This document shows positions 43,133-52,192 of a DNA stretch of 64,000 nucleotides, piece after piece. The notes beneath the pieces are model-generated. The model worked only from the letters and a program-made list of their open reading frames with translations, had not been told where the DNA came from and searched no databases. The number at the start of each line of letters is the position of its first letter. The stretch's first letter is position 1. Made by a program: the position numbers and the translations under genes. Origin of the DNA: Aradus depressus (Eukaryota; Arthropoda; Insecta; Hemiptera; Aradidae); contig OY759218.1 of NCBI GenBank assembly GCA_963662175.1, positions 7,494,001 through 7,558,000 on the forward strand, given 5' to 3'.

Positions 43133-43475
43133 GGGCGCCGGTAGCTCAGTGGTATGCGTGCTTGCCTTCTAAGCTCAAGATCGTGGGTTCAAAACCCGAC
43201 CGAGGCCCTTAGTTTATTTTATCTGGGAGGTAAAATAAACTTAAGCACGCCATCCTTCGGATGTGACGTCAAGCGGTGGTCCCGAGCCTGTACGACGGCA
43301 GATACTCGTTAAAGACCCCTGCTCTAGGTGAATAAAAATTTAGGGTAGGCAAAATTTAGGACTCCTACAGTAGAGTCGGGCTCATGTCCACCAGAGTGAC
43401 GAAAGAGCTCTCTGGTAGTAGGCGATATGACCTCGTAGTTAAAGCCCGGGCATGAATCATAATAACTAACTAACA
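43133..43475 (+). repeat. tRNA-derived SINE, copy 10, best full-length copy
   Basis: Head GGGCGCCGGTAGCTCAGTGG with A box, then GGGTTCAAAACCCG as B box: an internal RNA polymerase III promoter. The body runs TTTATTTTATCTGGGAGGTA, CTTAAGCACGCCATCC, ACTCGTTAAAGACCCC, TTTAGGGTAGGCAAAATTTA and AGCCCGGGCATGAATCATAA, with a short AACTAAC repeat tail. About 340 bp. The tRNA part has no canonical anticodon loop (no T at position 33), so this is not a tRNA gene. Confidence 0.85.
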
Positions 43476-43566
43476 CACACACAAACAACAGGAAATAATG
43501 CTTACTACCACAGCTTTATGAAATATAGGGGAAGTTATGTAATAGGTCTTTCTATATTGGGTTTAA

Positions 43567-44573
43567 CCTTCCTAATACCAGGTGAAAAAATTAACGTACA
43601 ATACTAGGTGGGGTCCCTCAGGGACCCCAACTATTTTTTTCTTTTTTTTTTTAGTTTTTGACTTATTTTAATGCTTGTGTTCATCGATTCATCATAATGA
43701 GTGGTTTGAATGATTGTATCTCATGAGGAAAAATTTTAGGAATCACGAAAATATATATAAAAATTGTGGTGAACGATTTACTTGGAAAAAATTTGTTCTT
43801 CAACATTTTCATCGAAAACATTTTTTAAAATTTACATGAAATAAATAGAAAAAGGCACCTGCGTTGAAGATAAGATTGTTTCCAATCCGGATGGGTTTGA
43901 ATCCACAGTATGAAGGCATTTACTGCGGTAATGTCAATTATGTTCATGAAGAGCGCCATTGGCCATCTTCGTGTTTGTCTTTGGCACATATATTCTGCAA
44001 TCATACGATGAAGGGTTTCCACTCCTCCTGTAGTATCATTGTAATGAGTGATGATTTCAGGTCTCATCTCGGGGTCATTTTTTTGTAATAGTGCCTATGA
44101 TGTTCAGTGGAGAGAAGTACCATACATTTATTAGGGTGTGTGGCGAAAGAGACCAAGGTTGTCTCGCCTTGAAAGCCAAACATTGATGAATGCAGTGGTC
44201 GTGTTTTTGATGGTAGAAATTCGGGTAGGATGCATGTTTTGTTTTTCCGAAGTGGACCACATATTGTCAATTTTCTGTCTATCAGTTCTTCTGCTAATTC
44301 TATAGATGTGAAAAAATTGTCCGTTGTCAAAAACTCACGCATAAAATACCAGGTGGGGTCCCTTGGGGACCCCAGCATGGTTTTTCATAATGTATGACCC
44401 AATATGATATTAATAATGTAATTATTCATAATTAAAAACATAGTCAAATATTTCCTGATAGTGTTAGGATAAATGTCACAAAACCTCATGAAAACTGATG
44501 AACATTTCATATACATTTCATCAATATATGTTACGTCTGGGGTCGTTAGGGACCCCACCTGGTATTAGGAGGG
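43567..44573 (-). mobile_element. piggyBac-like element, internally deleted, TTAA flanks
   Basis: Termini CCTTCCTAATACCAGG (43567 on) and CCTGGTATTAGGAGGG (to 44573) are inverted repeats with one mismatch, flanked by TTAA at 43563-43566 and 44574-44577. GGGGTCCCT...GGGACCCC palindromes occur subterminally at 43612-43632 and again at 44353-44375 and 44540-44556. At 1,007 bp it is far shorter than autonomous piggyBac elements and contains only part of a transposase. Confidence 0.9.
43834..44340 (-). pseudogene. piggyBac transposase fragment, frameshifted
   Basis: Minus strand. First frame: TTDNFFTSIELAEELIDRKL (with a catalytic Asp in TDNFF), LRKNKTCILPEFLPSK, SSMFGFQGETTLVSFATHPN and STEHHRHYYKK. 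A one-base change in a run of seven T (44078-44084, A on the coding strand) shifts the frame, and the next one reads RPEIITHYNDTTGGVETLHR, RRQTRRWPMALFMNIIDITA. These are hallmarks of the piggyBac DDE domain. The N-terminal third and the Cys-rich C-terminus are missing. Confidence 0.85.
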
Positions 44574-44577
44574 TTAA

Positions 44578-44818
44578 CCGGAATTTCATATTTCTGAGCC
44601 CCCTGATACCAAAAATGAAAAAAAAATGCCTCAGTGTGTGTCTGTCAACAGGATAACTCCCGATAGAATTAATGAATCGATATAAACTTTTATAAGTTAT
44701 CCAGAACCTCGTAAGTACGACATACATAATATGTATGTCGTCCTTACGAGGTTCTGGATAACAATATAATATATTATATTGATTCCCAGCCAAATTGGCC
44801 AAAGCAAAGGGGGGACTA
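44578..44818. repeat. Family A right part with a perfect-looking palindrome
   Basis: Family A text continues on both sides of the piggyBac element (CCGGAATTTCATATTTCTGA, CAGGATAACTCCCGATAG). At about 44697-44762 GTTATCCAGAACCTCGTAAG and TACGACATACATAATATGTA, TGTCGTCCTTACGAGGTTCT form a near-perfect inverted repeat. Confidence 0.55.
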
Positions 44819-44920
44819 TAGCAGGGGCGTACCTAGGGGGGATATGGGGGATCAATCCCCCCGACATTTAAAAAAAAGTTGTCCTTTTTGTGAATAATAA
44901 AACTATTTTTACTTGCATGG
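44819..44920. repeat. Possible DNA-transposon end
   Basis: AGCAGGGGCGTACCTAGGGG and CAATCCCCCCGACATTT look like one terminus of a hAT-type element (CAGGGGCG... start). The other end was not found. Weak call. Confidence 0.3.
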
Positions 44921-45042
44921 AATAATTTATTGACATAAAACATTTTCCTACTTGACCTTGGGCAAAGCAGTTCGAAAATGTTTTATTTCAAGCCTAATAA
45001 AAGACAAGAACATTTTTCCAACAATTCACAGGTTTTTGAAAA

Positions 45043-45594
45043 TTGGAGCTACACTTCCAGTTTCTTTACGAACAAGTGCTATACGTTTGGGTCCCTGCTC
45101 ACACCGGTGTTCCTGGCAACGAAAGAGCGGACAAAGCAGCAAAAGATGCGCACAATCTCCCTGAAGTCTGTCCTGTCCCCCTGTCTCCCAATGAGTTACT
45201 TCGTCCGATAGCAGCCAAAATTCATTGGGGATGGCAAAGCATGTGGGACGAAGTGGATATGAACAAGCTAAGAATGTTGAAGCGGAGTGTACAACCCTGG
45301 AAGAGTTCATCGAGAGACAACAGAAGAGAGGAGGTGGTGCTGGGAAGGCTCCGGATGGGCCACACCAGACTTACCCATGGCTACATCATGACTAGAGAGG
45401 AGCCCCCGCAGTGTGCTGCCTGCGGCTACACCCTCACTGTCAGACATATCATAGAGGAGTGCCGCGCCTATGAGCATCTCATGGACAAGTACAACATCCC
45501 ACGCAATCTGTCGGAGGCTCTCGGGGAGGACAAGTCTGTTATGGACCAATTAATTCCCTTTCTCATAGAATCCGGACTGTACTATAACATATAG
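45043..45594 (+). pseudogene. Truncated non-LTR element, RNase H C-terminus
   Basis: Plus frame with YVWVPAHTGVPGNERADKAA, the last RNase H motif, then a region rich in Trp and Arg (KIHWGWQSMWDEV, LGRLRMGHTRLTHG) and a zinc-like CAACGYTLTVRHIIEECRAY. This is the C-terminal end of a pol protein of an RNase H-bearing LINE, ending with TAG at 45592-45594 and an AT-rich 3' tail to about 45720. The 5' break lies near 45040. It is a different family from the 27.4-kb element: the Cys/His motif and sequence differ. Confidence 0.8.
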
Positions 45595-45722
45595 TATTTT
45601 TTATTTATCTATTTGTTATTCTCATATATATATATTTTTTTTCTTTATTTTTTTTTTTTTTTCATCTATTTGTTATTCTCATATTTTTTCTCATATATTT
45701 AATTTATATATGTTATAATATA

Positions 45723-46122
45723 CAGGGTGTCCCAGATAAACGGGCCACAATCCAAATAATTCGGAAACGATTAGTGCTAGCAAAATTTTACTAAGAATGA
45801 AAGTTGTACGTCTCAACGAGTGGTATGCAGTGGTGTGAAAAAAAAAATGAACAATTTCATGTAATAGGGCTTAAATGGCCAACGGAAGGAAAGGGTTTCC
45901 TTTTAAGCCCATTAACAATTAACACAATTTAAAAGTACTTAAAAAGTTGGGAAGAACCCCGCAAAAGAAATCTTTGTACCTGTAAAACTACCGGAGATAT
46001 GTTGGTTCAAAATCTGAAAAGTGTTAAACCCAGTGTTTGACGTGTTAAACCTTTGAAAAGAGTGAGTATTGTAACTGAAGTTAAGAATGGTTCTTAATGT
46101 ATTTTTTTCTTTACTTTCATAT
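45723..46122 (+). repeat. Left terminal inverted repeat (~400 bp)
   Basis: Complementary to 54319-54716. Shared text includes TTCGGAAACGATTAGTGCTA, GAAAGGGTTTCCTTTTAAGC and GAATGGTTCTTAATGTATTT. Differences are scattered single bases. Confidence 0.85.
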
Positions 46123-46407
46123 AAAAATACTCAGATTGTAATAATTATAATAATAAAAGGGCATAATTTCAGCCATATTTTGAACATTTTCTGAAAATTT
46201 GGACAGTATTTTAGGTAATATGGACTTTTGCAAATGTTGGTAAAGACATTATTATTATTATAAAGTCTGTTTAACCAATAAATAAAGACTTAAGACCACA
46301 AATGTTACAAATCTATATTATGATTTTTTTAAATTATTTTATTACTTTATTTGTTTAGTTCTTGGTCAGTATAAGATAAGAATTGTTCATTGAATATTGC
46401 AAAAAAT

Positions 46408-46759
46408 GTTCAGCGCTAGTGAGACAGTAGATATGACCCTTATTATAGGGGAGCGTCATAGCTAGTTTAATGCTGCTTCTCAGGTTTACGTCGAACGATT
46501 TCCAGAAAGAAATAATCTATTCCGGAAGGTATTGAAAAGGATTATTCAGAATCTGAGAGAAGGTAGATTTACGAGTTCCAAATGTAAAAGGGGAAACATT
46601 AAAATACAAGGTGCTCGGGAATTAATCTTAAATATCGTGCAGCGTGACCCGCACATCAGCATTAGAAATTTAGCAAGGCGTACTGGCTTTTCTAGAAGTG
46701 TTATACATAGGTTCCTGAAAGAACATAAATACCACCCATTTTACATTTCTTTACATCAA
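46408..46759 (+). pseudogene. Tc1/mariner-like transposase, N-terminal part
   Basis: From the ATG at 46408 the frame has one stop (about 46462) and then reads YVERFPERNNLFRKVLKRI, ILNIVQRDPHISIRNLARRT and GFSRSVIHRFLKEHKYHPF, i.e. a paired helix-turn-helix region, up to the TCAA target of the provirus. This arrangement is known from transposases with a DUF4817-type N-terminus in insects. Confidence 0.75.
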
Positions 46760-46972
46760 AGTTATAGCACCAATCCTTCTCTATCTTTTCTGCAGCATAA
46801 GCTCTTTATATATATATACCCTTAGACCTCCCCTCCAGGTTGGTCAGTCATAGTCGATACTCTGTCGGTTTCACTTCAGTCTTTGTAATCCAAATTATAA
46901 ATTCAAAATTGTATTGTCTCAATAAAAAGTGTTCTTTTTAAAAAGGAAGTTCTTCTTATCTCTGACGTAACT
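46760..46972 (+). repeat. 5' LTR (213 bp)
   Basis: Begins AGTTATAGCACC and ends GACGTAACT, giving inverted ends AGTTA/TAACT. I compared every base with 53719-53931 and found no difference. A TATA stretch at 46807-46818 lies about 30 bp before TCAGTC (46844-46849), an arthropod initiator; AATAAA at 46921-46926 is a likely poly(A) signal. Confidence 0.95.
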
Positions 46973-46990
46973 GGCGCCGTGAACAGGAAC
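46972..46990 (+). promoter_or_regulatory. Primer binding site, overlapping the LTR end
   Basis: TGGCGCCGTGAACAGGAAC starts with the last T of the LTR, as in other errantiviruses. It resembles the tRNA-Lys type site (perfect in the second LTR element) with a few differences. Confidence 0.7.
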
Positions 46991-47383
46991 TTGCGAAACT
47001 AAGTCATCGGTACTCAGTGCGAATCATCTGATCCACAGACCTCTAGTACGTGTCCATTTGACCCGGAGTCTAGTGCGTAGTGCGATTCAAGTTGTGGCGC
47101 CGTACCAGTGTGTTCTATTGACCCACGAGACTTAGGCGCGTTTTAACGCCTTATTCGCGACGAACATCTCTACAAGTCAGCGGGGTGTGACTTCTTATCC
47201 CACCTGGTGTGACCATTTGTCCCACCGTAAGAAAACTTCAGGATCTCATCACGTCATCTCATCTTCAAAGTGGCAGCCTCTAGCGACGAGGACACCGCCA
47301 TCGCGGAACTATTTGAAGTAGGTAACCCATCATTTCCTCGTTCTTCCAAATTCTTCTTAAAATCAGCGAAACTTTCTGTAAAC

Positions 47384-48397
47384 ATGGTTCAAATTAATTA
47401 TAAAATCAGTAAGGAGGATTATGATCATATTCCCTTTTACAACGGAGATCCCTCCGAACTAGCATTCTTCTGCGAAATTGTAGAAAATGTTTACAGAACA
47501 GTCTGCGCTGAAAATATAGTAGAAAGAGAAACCAACCATAGGATATTGTTTATTAAAGTTCAATCCAAATTAGCAGGACCAGCTAGAAATATTTTATTAC
47601 AAAGTGGCATTAATAATATAGTAACATTATTAACAAGTCTAAAAACTAGTTTTGCAGATGCCCGATCCTATGAAATACTTAAGGACGAAATATTCCAAAT
47701 GAAATTGAACTTCAAAGAGTCACCTATTGAGTTTGTTAATAGGATTCAGGAAGTCAGAAATTTGATTATGATAAGACTTAAGATAGACGGACTGGAAGGA
47801 GAACCTCTTAATTTATTTATGAGTAAAGTAGATAAGGAAATAATTTATAATATTTATAAGAAATTGCCACATCAACTAAGTACTCAGATCATGATATTTG
47901 ATCCTCAAACCCTAGACGATGTAAGAAATACCTTATATAATAAATGTTCTTTTATTTTAGCACATATGAATCAACACAGAAACACAAATACAATTTCTAA
48001 CCACAATACTAGACAAAATTTTAATTCTAATTCCCAACACCAGTACAAACCACAAAATTCTTTTGTACCAAATAATTATTTTCCTAGACAAGAATTCAAT
48101 CGCGTCCCTCATAATAATTCTTTCGCTAGACCACAAGTATCAAGCGATTCCAACAACTTTTTCCCGAAACCACAGATCTCAAATCATAATAATTCTTTCA
48201 CACAACAATCTAGACCTTCTCATAATTTTAATCAAAATAGACCCCCTTTTAGACAAAACTGGCCTCAGACAGTATCTATGCGAACCGTTCGACGCCCAGA
48301 GTTAAAAAATTTTTATTCCCCTTACGAAGTAACTCATTTAGAAAATCCTGAGTACCCCCACACATTTGATGATTATAGAGAAAAAAAAAATAAATAA
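47384..48397 (+). CDS. gag: gag, errantivirus-type capsid protein
   Basis: The first ATG in the open frame is at 47384; the frame is open back to 47270 from a GTG. 337 codons. The middle is a helical capsid-like region (FYNGDPSELAFFCEIVENVY, ILLQSGINNIVTLLTSLKTS). From about residue 200 it is rich in Asn, Gln, Phe, Pro and Arg (SFARPQVSSDSNNFFPKPQ) and has no CCHC zinc knuckle, which is normal for errantiviruses. The frame ends at a TAA just after a run of ten A (48381-48390). The downstream phase from 48393 stays open to 48491 and encodes a short coiled-coil-like segment overlapping the start of pol. So the A-run probably carries a length change relative to the working element, or the element shifts frame here. 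Confidence 0.85.
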   Translation: MVQINYKISKEDYDHIPFYNGDPSELAFFCEIVENVYRTVCAENIVERETNHRILFIKVQSKLAGPARNILLQSGINNIVTLLTSLKTSFADARSYEILKDEIFQMKLNFKESPIEFVNRIQEVRNLIMIRLKIDGLEGEPLNLFMSKVDKEIIYNIYKKLPHQLSTQIMIFDPQTLDDVRNTLYNKCSFILAHMNQHRNTNTISNHNTRQNFNSNSQHQYKPQNSFVPNNYFPRQEFNRVPHNNSFARPQVSSDSNNFFPKPQISNHNNSFTQQSRPSHNFNQNRPPFRQNWPQTVSMRTVRRPELKNFYSPYEVTHLENPEYPHTFDDYREKKNK

Positions 48398-48436
48398 CCT
48401 AGAAGACAAGTTAGACACTCTTACAGAGAAATTTAA

Positions 48437-51400
48437 TCATTTTTTAGGCTTAGGCAGCATTCAGCAGTCGAAAGACCCCCCGAGTTCAATTTAAATTTGG
48501 TGTCCAAGTCATTGCCTTATCTAATTGACAATGACGGCCGAAAATGGCTCATCGACACTGGGTCAGCAAAAAATTATGTTAATCCAAAAATTATTAACCC
48601 CACTATAGAAGTTAGAGACGAAAAATTTATAGTCTCAACCCCAGTAGGAAAACAGGAAGGTTTTCAAATATGCTATTTGAGCCTACGCGAAACCTTCGGT
48701 ATAGATAAGGTAAGCAAATTTCATATATTCCCCTTTTCAGACAAATACGACATTCTATTAGGATATGAAACTATGACTAGATTGGGGACAAACATAAATT
48801 TAAGCGACAAAATACTGACACACTCCTACGGTGAAATTCAACTTTACTTCACTATAGACGAAAAAGAAAAACATATAAAAAAACAAAAAACATTAAAATT
48901 ACAACAAGGACAAAATTTTATTGAAATAACATGTAATAAAAAAGATGGAATAGGCGTAATTAATGAATATATAATTAATGATTATGCTACAATAAAAGAA
49001 GGCTTAGTAAATATTAAAAACAAAAAAGCTTTATGTTACGTTGAATCAAAAATGTCAACCGAGTTAAATTGTATAATCCCTGAAGAAATGGAAGTAGACG
49101 AAATCCAAGAGGTGACCGAACATGTCCCTATGTTAATAACCTCTAATTGCCCTGACTTTTCGGAACACAACCGTAATGAAATTAAACGCGATATCCCCTC
49201 TTTGATACGAAGCGATCATATGAATAGTGAAGAAAAAAACAAAATCATAAATCTTTTGCAAGAATTTCCAGAAATCATAAAACGCGAGAATGACAGACTA
49301 ACTTGTACAGACGTTTTAAAACATACAATTAGAACTACTGACGACATTCCCGTGTACACCAAAAATTATCGTTACCCTGAAGTTTATCGTCAAGATATTC
49401 AGCTAGAAGTTGATAAACTCCTAGAAAACAAAATTATACAACTCTCTAATTCGCCTTATAACAGTCCTATTTGGGTCGTACCAAAAAAAGCGGATGCCTC
49501 CGGCAAAAGAAAAATCCGGATGGTAATAGATTATCGGAAATTAAATAATAAAACTATTAACGATAAATTCCCCCTTCCCAATATAGAAGATTTATTCGGT
49601 AAAATAGGCCGCGCAAATTATTTTTCAGCAATCGACCTGGCAAGTGGATTCCATCAAATTGAAATGGAACCCTCGTCAATCCCCAAGACAGCATTTTCAA
49701 CTGAAAATGCCCACTACGAATATCTACGAATGCCTTTTGGTCTTAAGAACGCCCCACCGACCTTTCAGAGGGCGATGAATATTATTTTTTCTAATCTCCC
49801 TAACACCCTTATTTATATGGACGATCTGATTATCTTTTCGGACAATTTACAGGAGCATATTAAACATTTAAAGGTAGTTTTCGGAAAACTCAAACAACAC
49901 AATTTAAAGTTACAGTTAGATAAAACAGAGTTCTGTAAAAAGGAACTCCTTTTTCTTGGCCATATTATCTCCAAAGATGGTATACGACCAAATCCTGCCA
50001 AGTTAAACGCAGTTAGAAATTTTCCAATACCAACCACGCAAAAGCAAGTTAAACAATTTCTAGGCCTTACTGGTTATTATCGTAAGATGATTCCTAACTA
50101 TGCAAAGATAGCACATCCACTTACACAAGCACTCCGTAAAGATAAGGACGTTGTTTTAAACAAAGACTTTACTGACGCAGTAAATAGATTAAAAGATCTA
50201 CTACAAAACGAACCGATACTGCGACTGCCGGACTTTAACAAAGATTTTCTTCTGACCACTGACTCATCAAACTATGCACTTGGAGCTGTTTTATCTCAAA
50301 ATTTTGACGGTAAGGACTTACCCATTTCTTTCGCATCTCGAACACTAAACAGACAAGAAGAAAATTATTCTACAATAGAAAAGGAATTATTGGCAATTGT
50401 TTGGGCCTGTAAACATTTTAGACCGTACCTATACGGACATAAATTCAAAATACAGACTGACCACAAACCGTTGCAATGGTTACACAATATGAAGGATCCT
50501 AACTCTAAAATGATTAGATGGAAAGCTCTCCTCTCAGACTTTGAATTCGAAATTAAATATGTTAGCGGAAAAACTAATCTAGTAGCTGATGCACTCTCCC
50601 GTAATCCTTCTCAGGAATGTCACGCTCTTGATTCAGATCGCGAAATAGATGAAATAATCGCCCAACCACCAAATAATGAAGTAGAAATTTTAGCTAGAGA
50701 ATTAGATATCCCTTTAGAACAAGATCTAGAATCCTTAGCTACAAACCATTCTCAAGAATCATCCAATGATCAAATTGTTATAATAGAAGATAAAGAAAAA
50801 TGTCTTAACACAGAAAAAAATCAAATTATAATAACCCGGGGTAACCCCGACAATCAAGAAACCGTTAAAAAAATATTTAATAAAAACAGACACCTTTGGA
50901 CCACTAGATATCCCTACTCTACTGACTTAGAAGACAACTGTCTAGAATACTTAAAACCAAATACTTCCTATGGCATTCTCTGTTCTCCACCAATACCAAA
51001 TTCTATTGACGAACAAATTTATGACTTAATTTTTAATCATTTGTCAAAAATTATTCGTGAACATTATCCCACCATTAAAATAAAAAGGTACTTTAAAAAA
51101 TGCTTAGATATAACTGATAAAAATGAACAAGATGAAATCGTAGCTAACCAGCATGTTAGCAAGACCGCGCACCGTGGCATTCATGAAACGTATCTAAATT
51201 TAAGAAAAAAATATTATTGGCCACGTATGTTAGAAACCATAACCCAGTACATTAATTGTTGCTCATTGTGTAAAGCCGTTAAATATGATAGAAACCCCAT
51301 TAAACAAGTATTTGAAATTACCCCAACACCCATTAAACCATTTGAAAAATTACAAGGTGACGTTTTACATTTCGATAACAAACTAATTTGCACTCTTATT

Positions 51401-52192
51401 GATTGCTTTTCCAAACGCCTTTTTGCGCGCATCCTCCCAGCAGCCTCTGGTCAAGAAATAGTAAAAACTCTAGAAAAATATCTCAGTACTTACCCCAGCC
51501 CCTCCGAGATTCAATTCGACAATGGTACTGAATTTAAAAATGGCTTAGTAGGAAACTTTTTGGCATATAATAAAATTAAAACGCATTTTACCACTCCTCA
51601 ATATTCAAATTCTAACGGCTTAATAAACAGAGCCCACTCTACGCTAATAGAGCTCTTGAATATCATCCGAAGTGAAAAAAAAGAATACCCCCTTAAACGA
51701 GTACTAAATTTAGCCCTAAATGCTTTTAATAATACGATTAATTCCCAAATGAAATTGACTCCCAACGAAATATCATTTGGCATAAATAAAACGGAAGTAT
51801 CCCAAAATTTAATATTAGAACAAAGAGTCCAAGAATACCAAGCCGAAAAAAAGCTAATACATCAAGCTATTAAAACCTTAATAGAAAAGGAAAAAGAAGC
51901 ACGAACTAACCGTCTAAACAAAAATAGAGAAAATGTTCCGATACCCGAAGGCGAAATTTATATAAGGGATAGACAATATAATAAAGCAAAACCCAGATTC
52001 AAAAAAGCTACATATAATGCAAAAACGAAATTAGCCTCTAACAAGCGAAAACCCTTCAAGGTGCATCCCTCTCAAGTAAAACGACCTAACAGAAAGCGTA
52101 CCACTTGTTCTGTTGCAGATGAAACGAATAATGACCACAACCATCCTATTGGTGATCGTAATGAGCCAATCGCTGGCCCTTCACATAACTGA
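48437..52192 (+). CDS. pol: pol: protease, RT, RNase H, integrase
   Basis: The frame opens at 48437 and has no early ATG, fitting frameshift expression. Numbering from codon TTG 48497: aspartic protease DTG 20-22; RT with YMDD 440-443; RNase H with TTDSSNYALGAVLSQ, a conserved Glu and TDHKPLQWL; integrase zinc region from His 886 (HVSKTAHRGIHETY ... CCSLC); catalytic core with Asp 955 (GDVLHF) and Asp 1008 (FDNGTE). At residue 1044 (codon 51626-51628, AAC), 35 residues after the second Asp plus one, Asn stands where the DDE triad has Glu. The C-terminus (HPSQVKRP) is of errantivirus type. No stops. It overlaps env by 74 nt. Without the Glu, strand transfer by this copy is doubtful. Confidence 0.95.
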   Translation, partial: SFFRLRQHSAVERPPEFNLNLVSKSLPYLIDNDGRKWLIDTGSAKNYVNPKIINPTIEVRDEKFIVSTPVGKQEGFQICYLSLRETFGIDKVSKFHIFPFSDKYDILLGYETMTRLGTNINLSDKILTHSYGEIQLYFTIDEKEKHIKKQKTLKLQQGQNFIEITCNKKDGIGVINEYIINDYATIKEGLVNIKNKKALCYVESKMSTELNCIIPEEMEVDEIQEVTEHVPMLITSNCPDFSEHNRNEIKRDIPSLIRSDHMNSEEKNKIINLLQEFPEIIKRENDRLTCTDVLKHTIRTTDDIPVYTKNYRYPEVYRQDIQLEVDKLLENKIIQLSNSPYNSPIWVVPKKADASGKRKIRMVIDYRKLNNKTINDKFPLPNIEDLFGKIGRANYFSAIDLASGFHQIEMEPSSIPKTAFSTENAHYEYLRMPFGLKNAPPTFQRAMNIIFSNLPNTLIYMDDLIIFSDNLQEHIKHLKVVFGKLKQHNLKLQLDKTEFCKKELLFLGHIISKDGIRPNPAKLNAVRNFPIPTTQKQVKQFLGLTGYYRKMIPNYAKIAHPLTQALRKDKDVVLNKDFTDAVNRLKDLLQNEPILRLPDFNKDFLLTTDSSNYALGAVLSQNFDGKDLPISFASRTLNRQEENYSTIEKELLAIVWACKHFRPYLYGHKFKIQTDHKPLQWLHNMKDPNSKMIRWKALLSDFEFEIKYVSGKTNLVADALSRNPSQECHALDSDREIDEIIAQPPNNEVEILARELDIPLEQDLESLATNHSQESSNDQIVIIEDKEKCLNTEKNQIIITRGNPDNQETVKKIFNKNRHLWTTRYPYSTDLEDNCLEYLKPNTSYGILCSPPIPNSIDEQIYDLIFNHLSKIIREHYPTIKIKRYFKKCLDITDKNEQDEIVANQHVSKTAHRGIHETYLNLRKKYYWPRMLETITQYINCCSLCKAVKYDRNPIKQVFEITPTPIKPFEKLQGDVLHFDNKLICTLIDCFSKRLFARILPAASGQEIVKTLEKYLSTYPSPSEIQFDNGTEFKNGLVGNFLAYNKIKTHFTTPQYSNSNGLINRAHSTLIELLNIIRSEKKEYPLKRVLNLALNAFNNTINSQMKLTPNEISFGINKTEVSQNLILEQRVQEYQAEKKLIHQAIKTLIEKEKEARTNRLNKNRENVPIPEGEIYIRDRQYNKAKPRFKKATYNAKTKLASNKRKPFKVHPSQVKRPNRKRTTCSVADETNNDHNHPIGDRNEPIAGPSHN
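48440..48446 (+). promoter_or_regulatory. Slippery heptamer T TTT TTA for -1 frameshift
   Basis: The heptamer lies in the gag-side phase (codons TTT at 48441, TTA at 48444) inside a 55-nt overlap between that phase (open to 48491) and the pol phase (open from 48437). It is one of the classic retroviral slip sites. After a -1 shift, reading continues directly into pol. Confidence 0.75.
52104..52118 (+). promoter_or_regulatory. Candidate 3' splice site before env
   Basis: The pyrimidine-rich CACTTGTTCTGTTGCAG ends at AG 52117-52118, immediately before the env ATG at 52119. Errantivirus env is known to be made from a spliced subgenomic RNA. The donor was not identified. Confidence 0.6.

Noticed and set aside
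43133..43205. Functional tRNA gene
   Set aside because: A and B boxes are present, but the anticodon loop is not canonical and the sequence continues into a SINE body found in ten copies.
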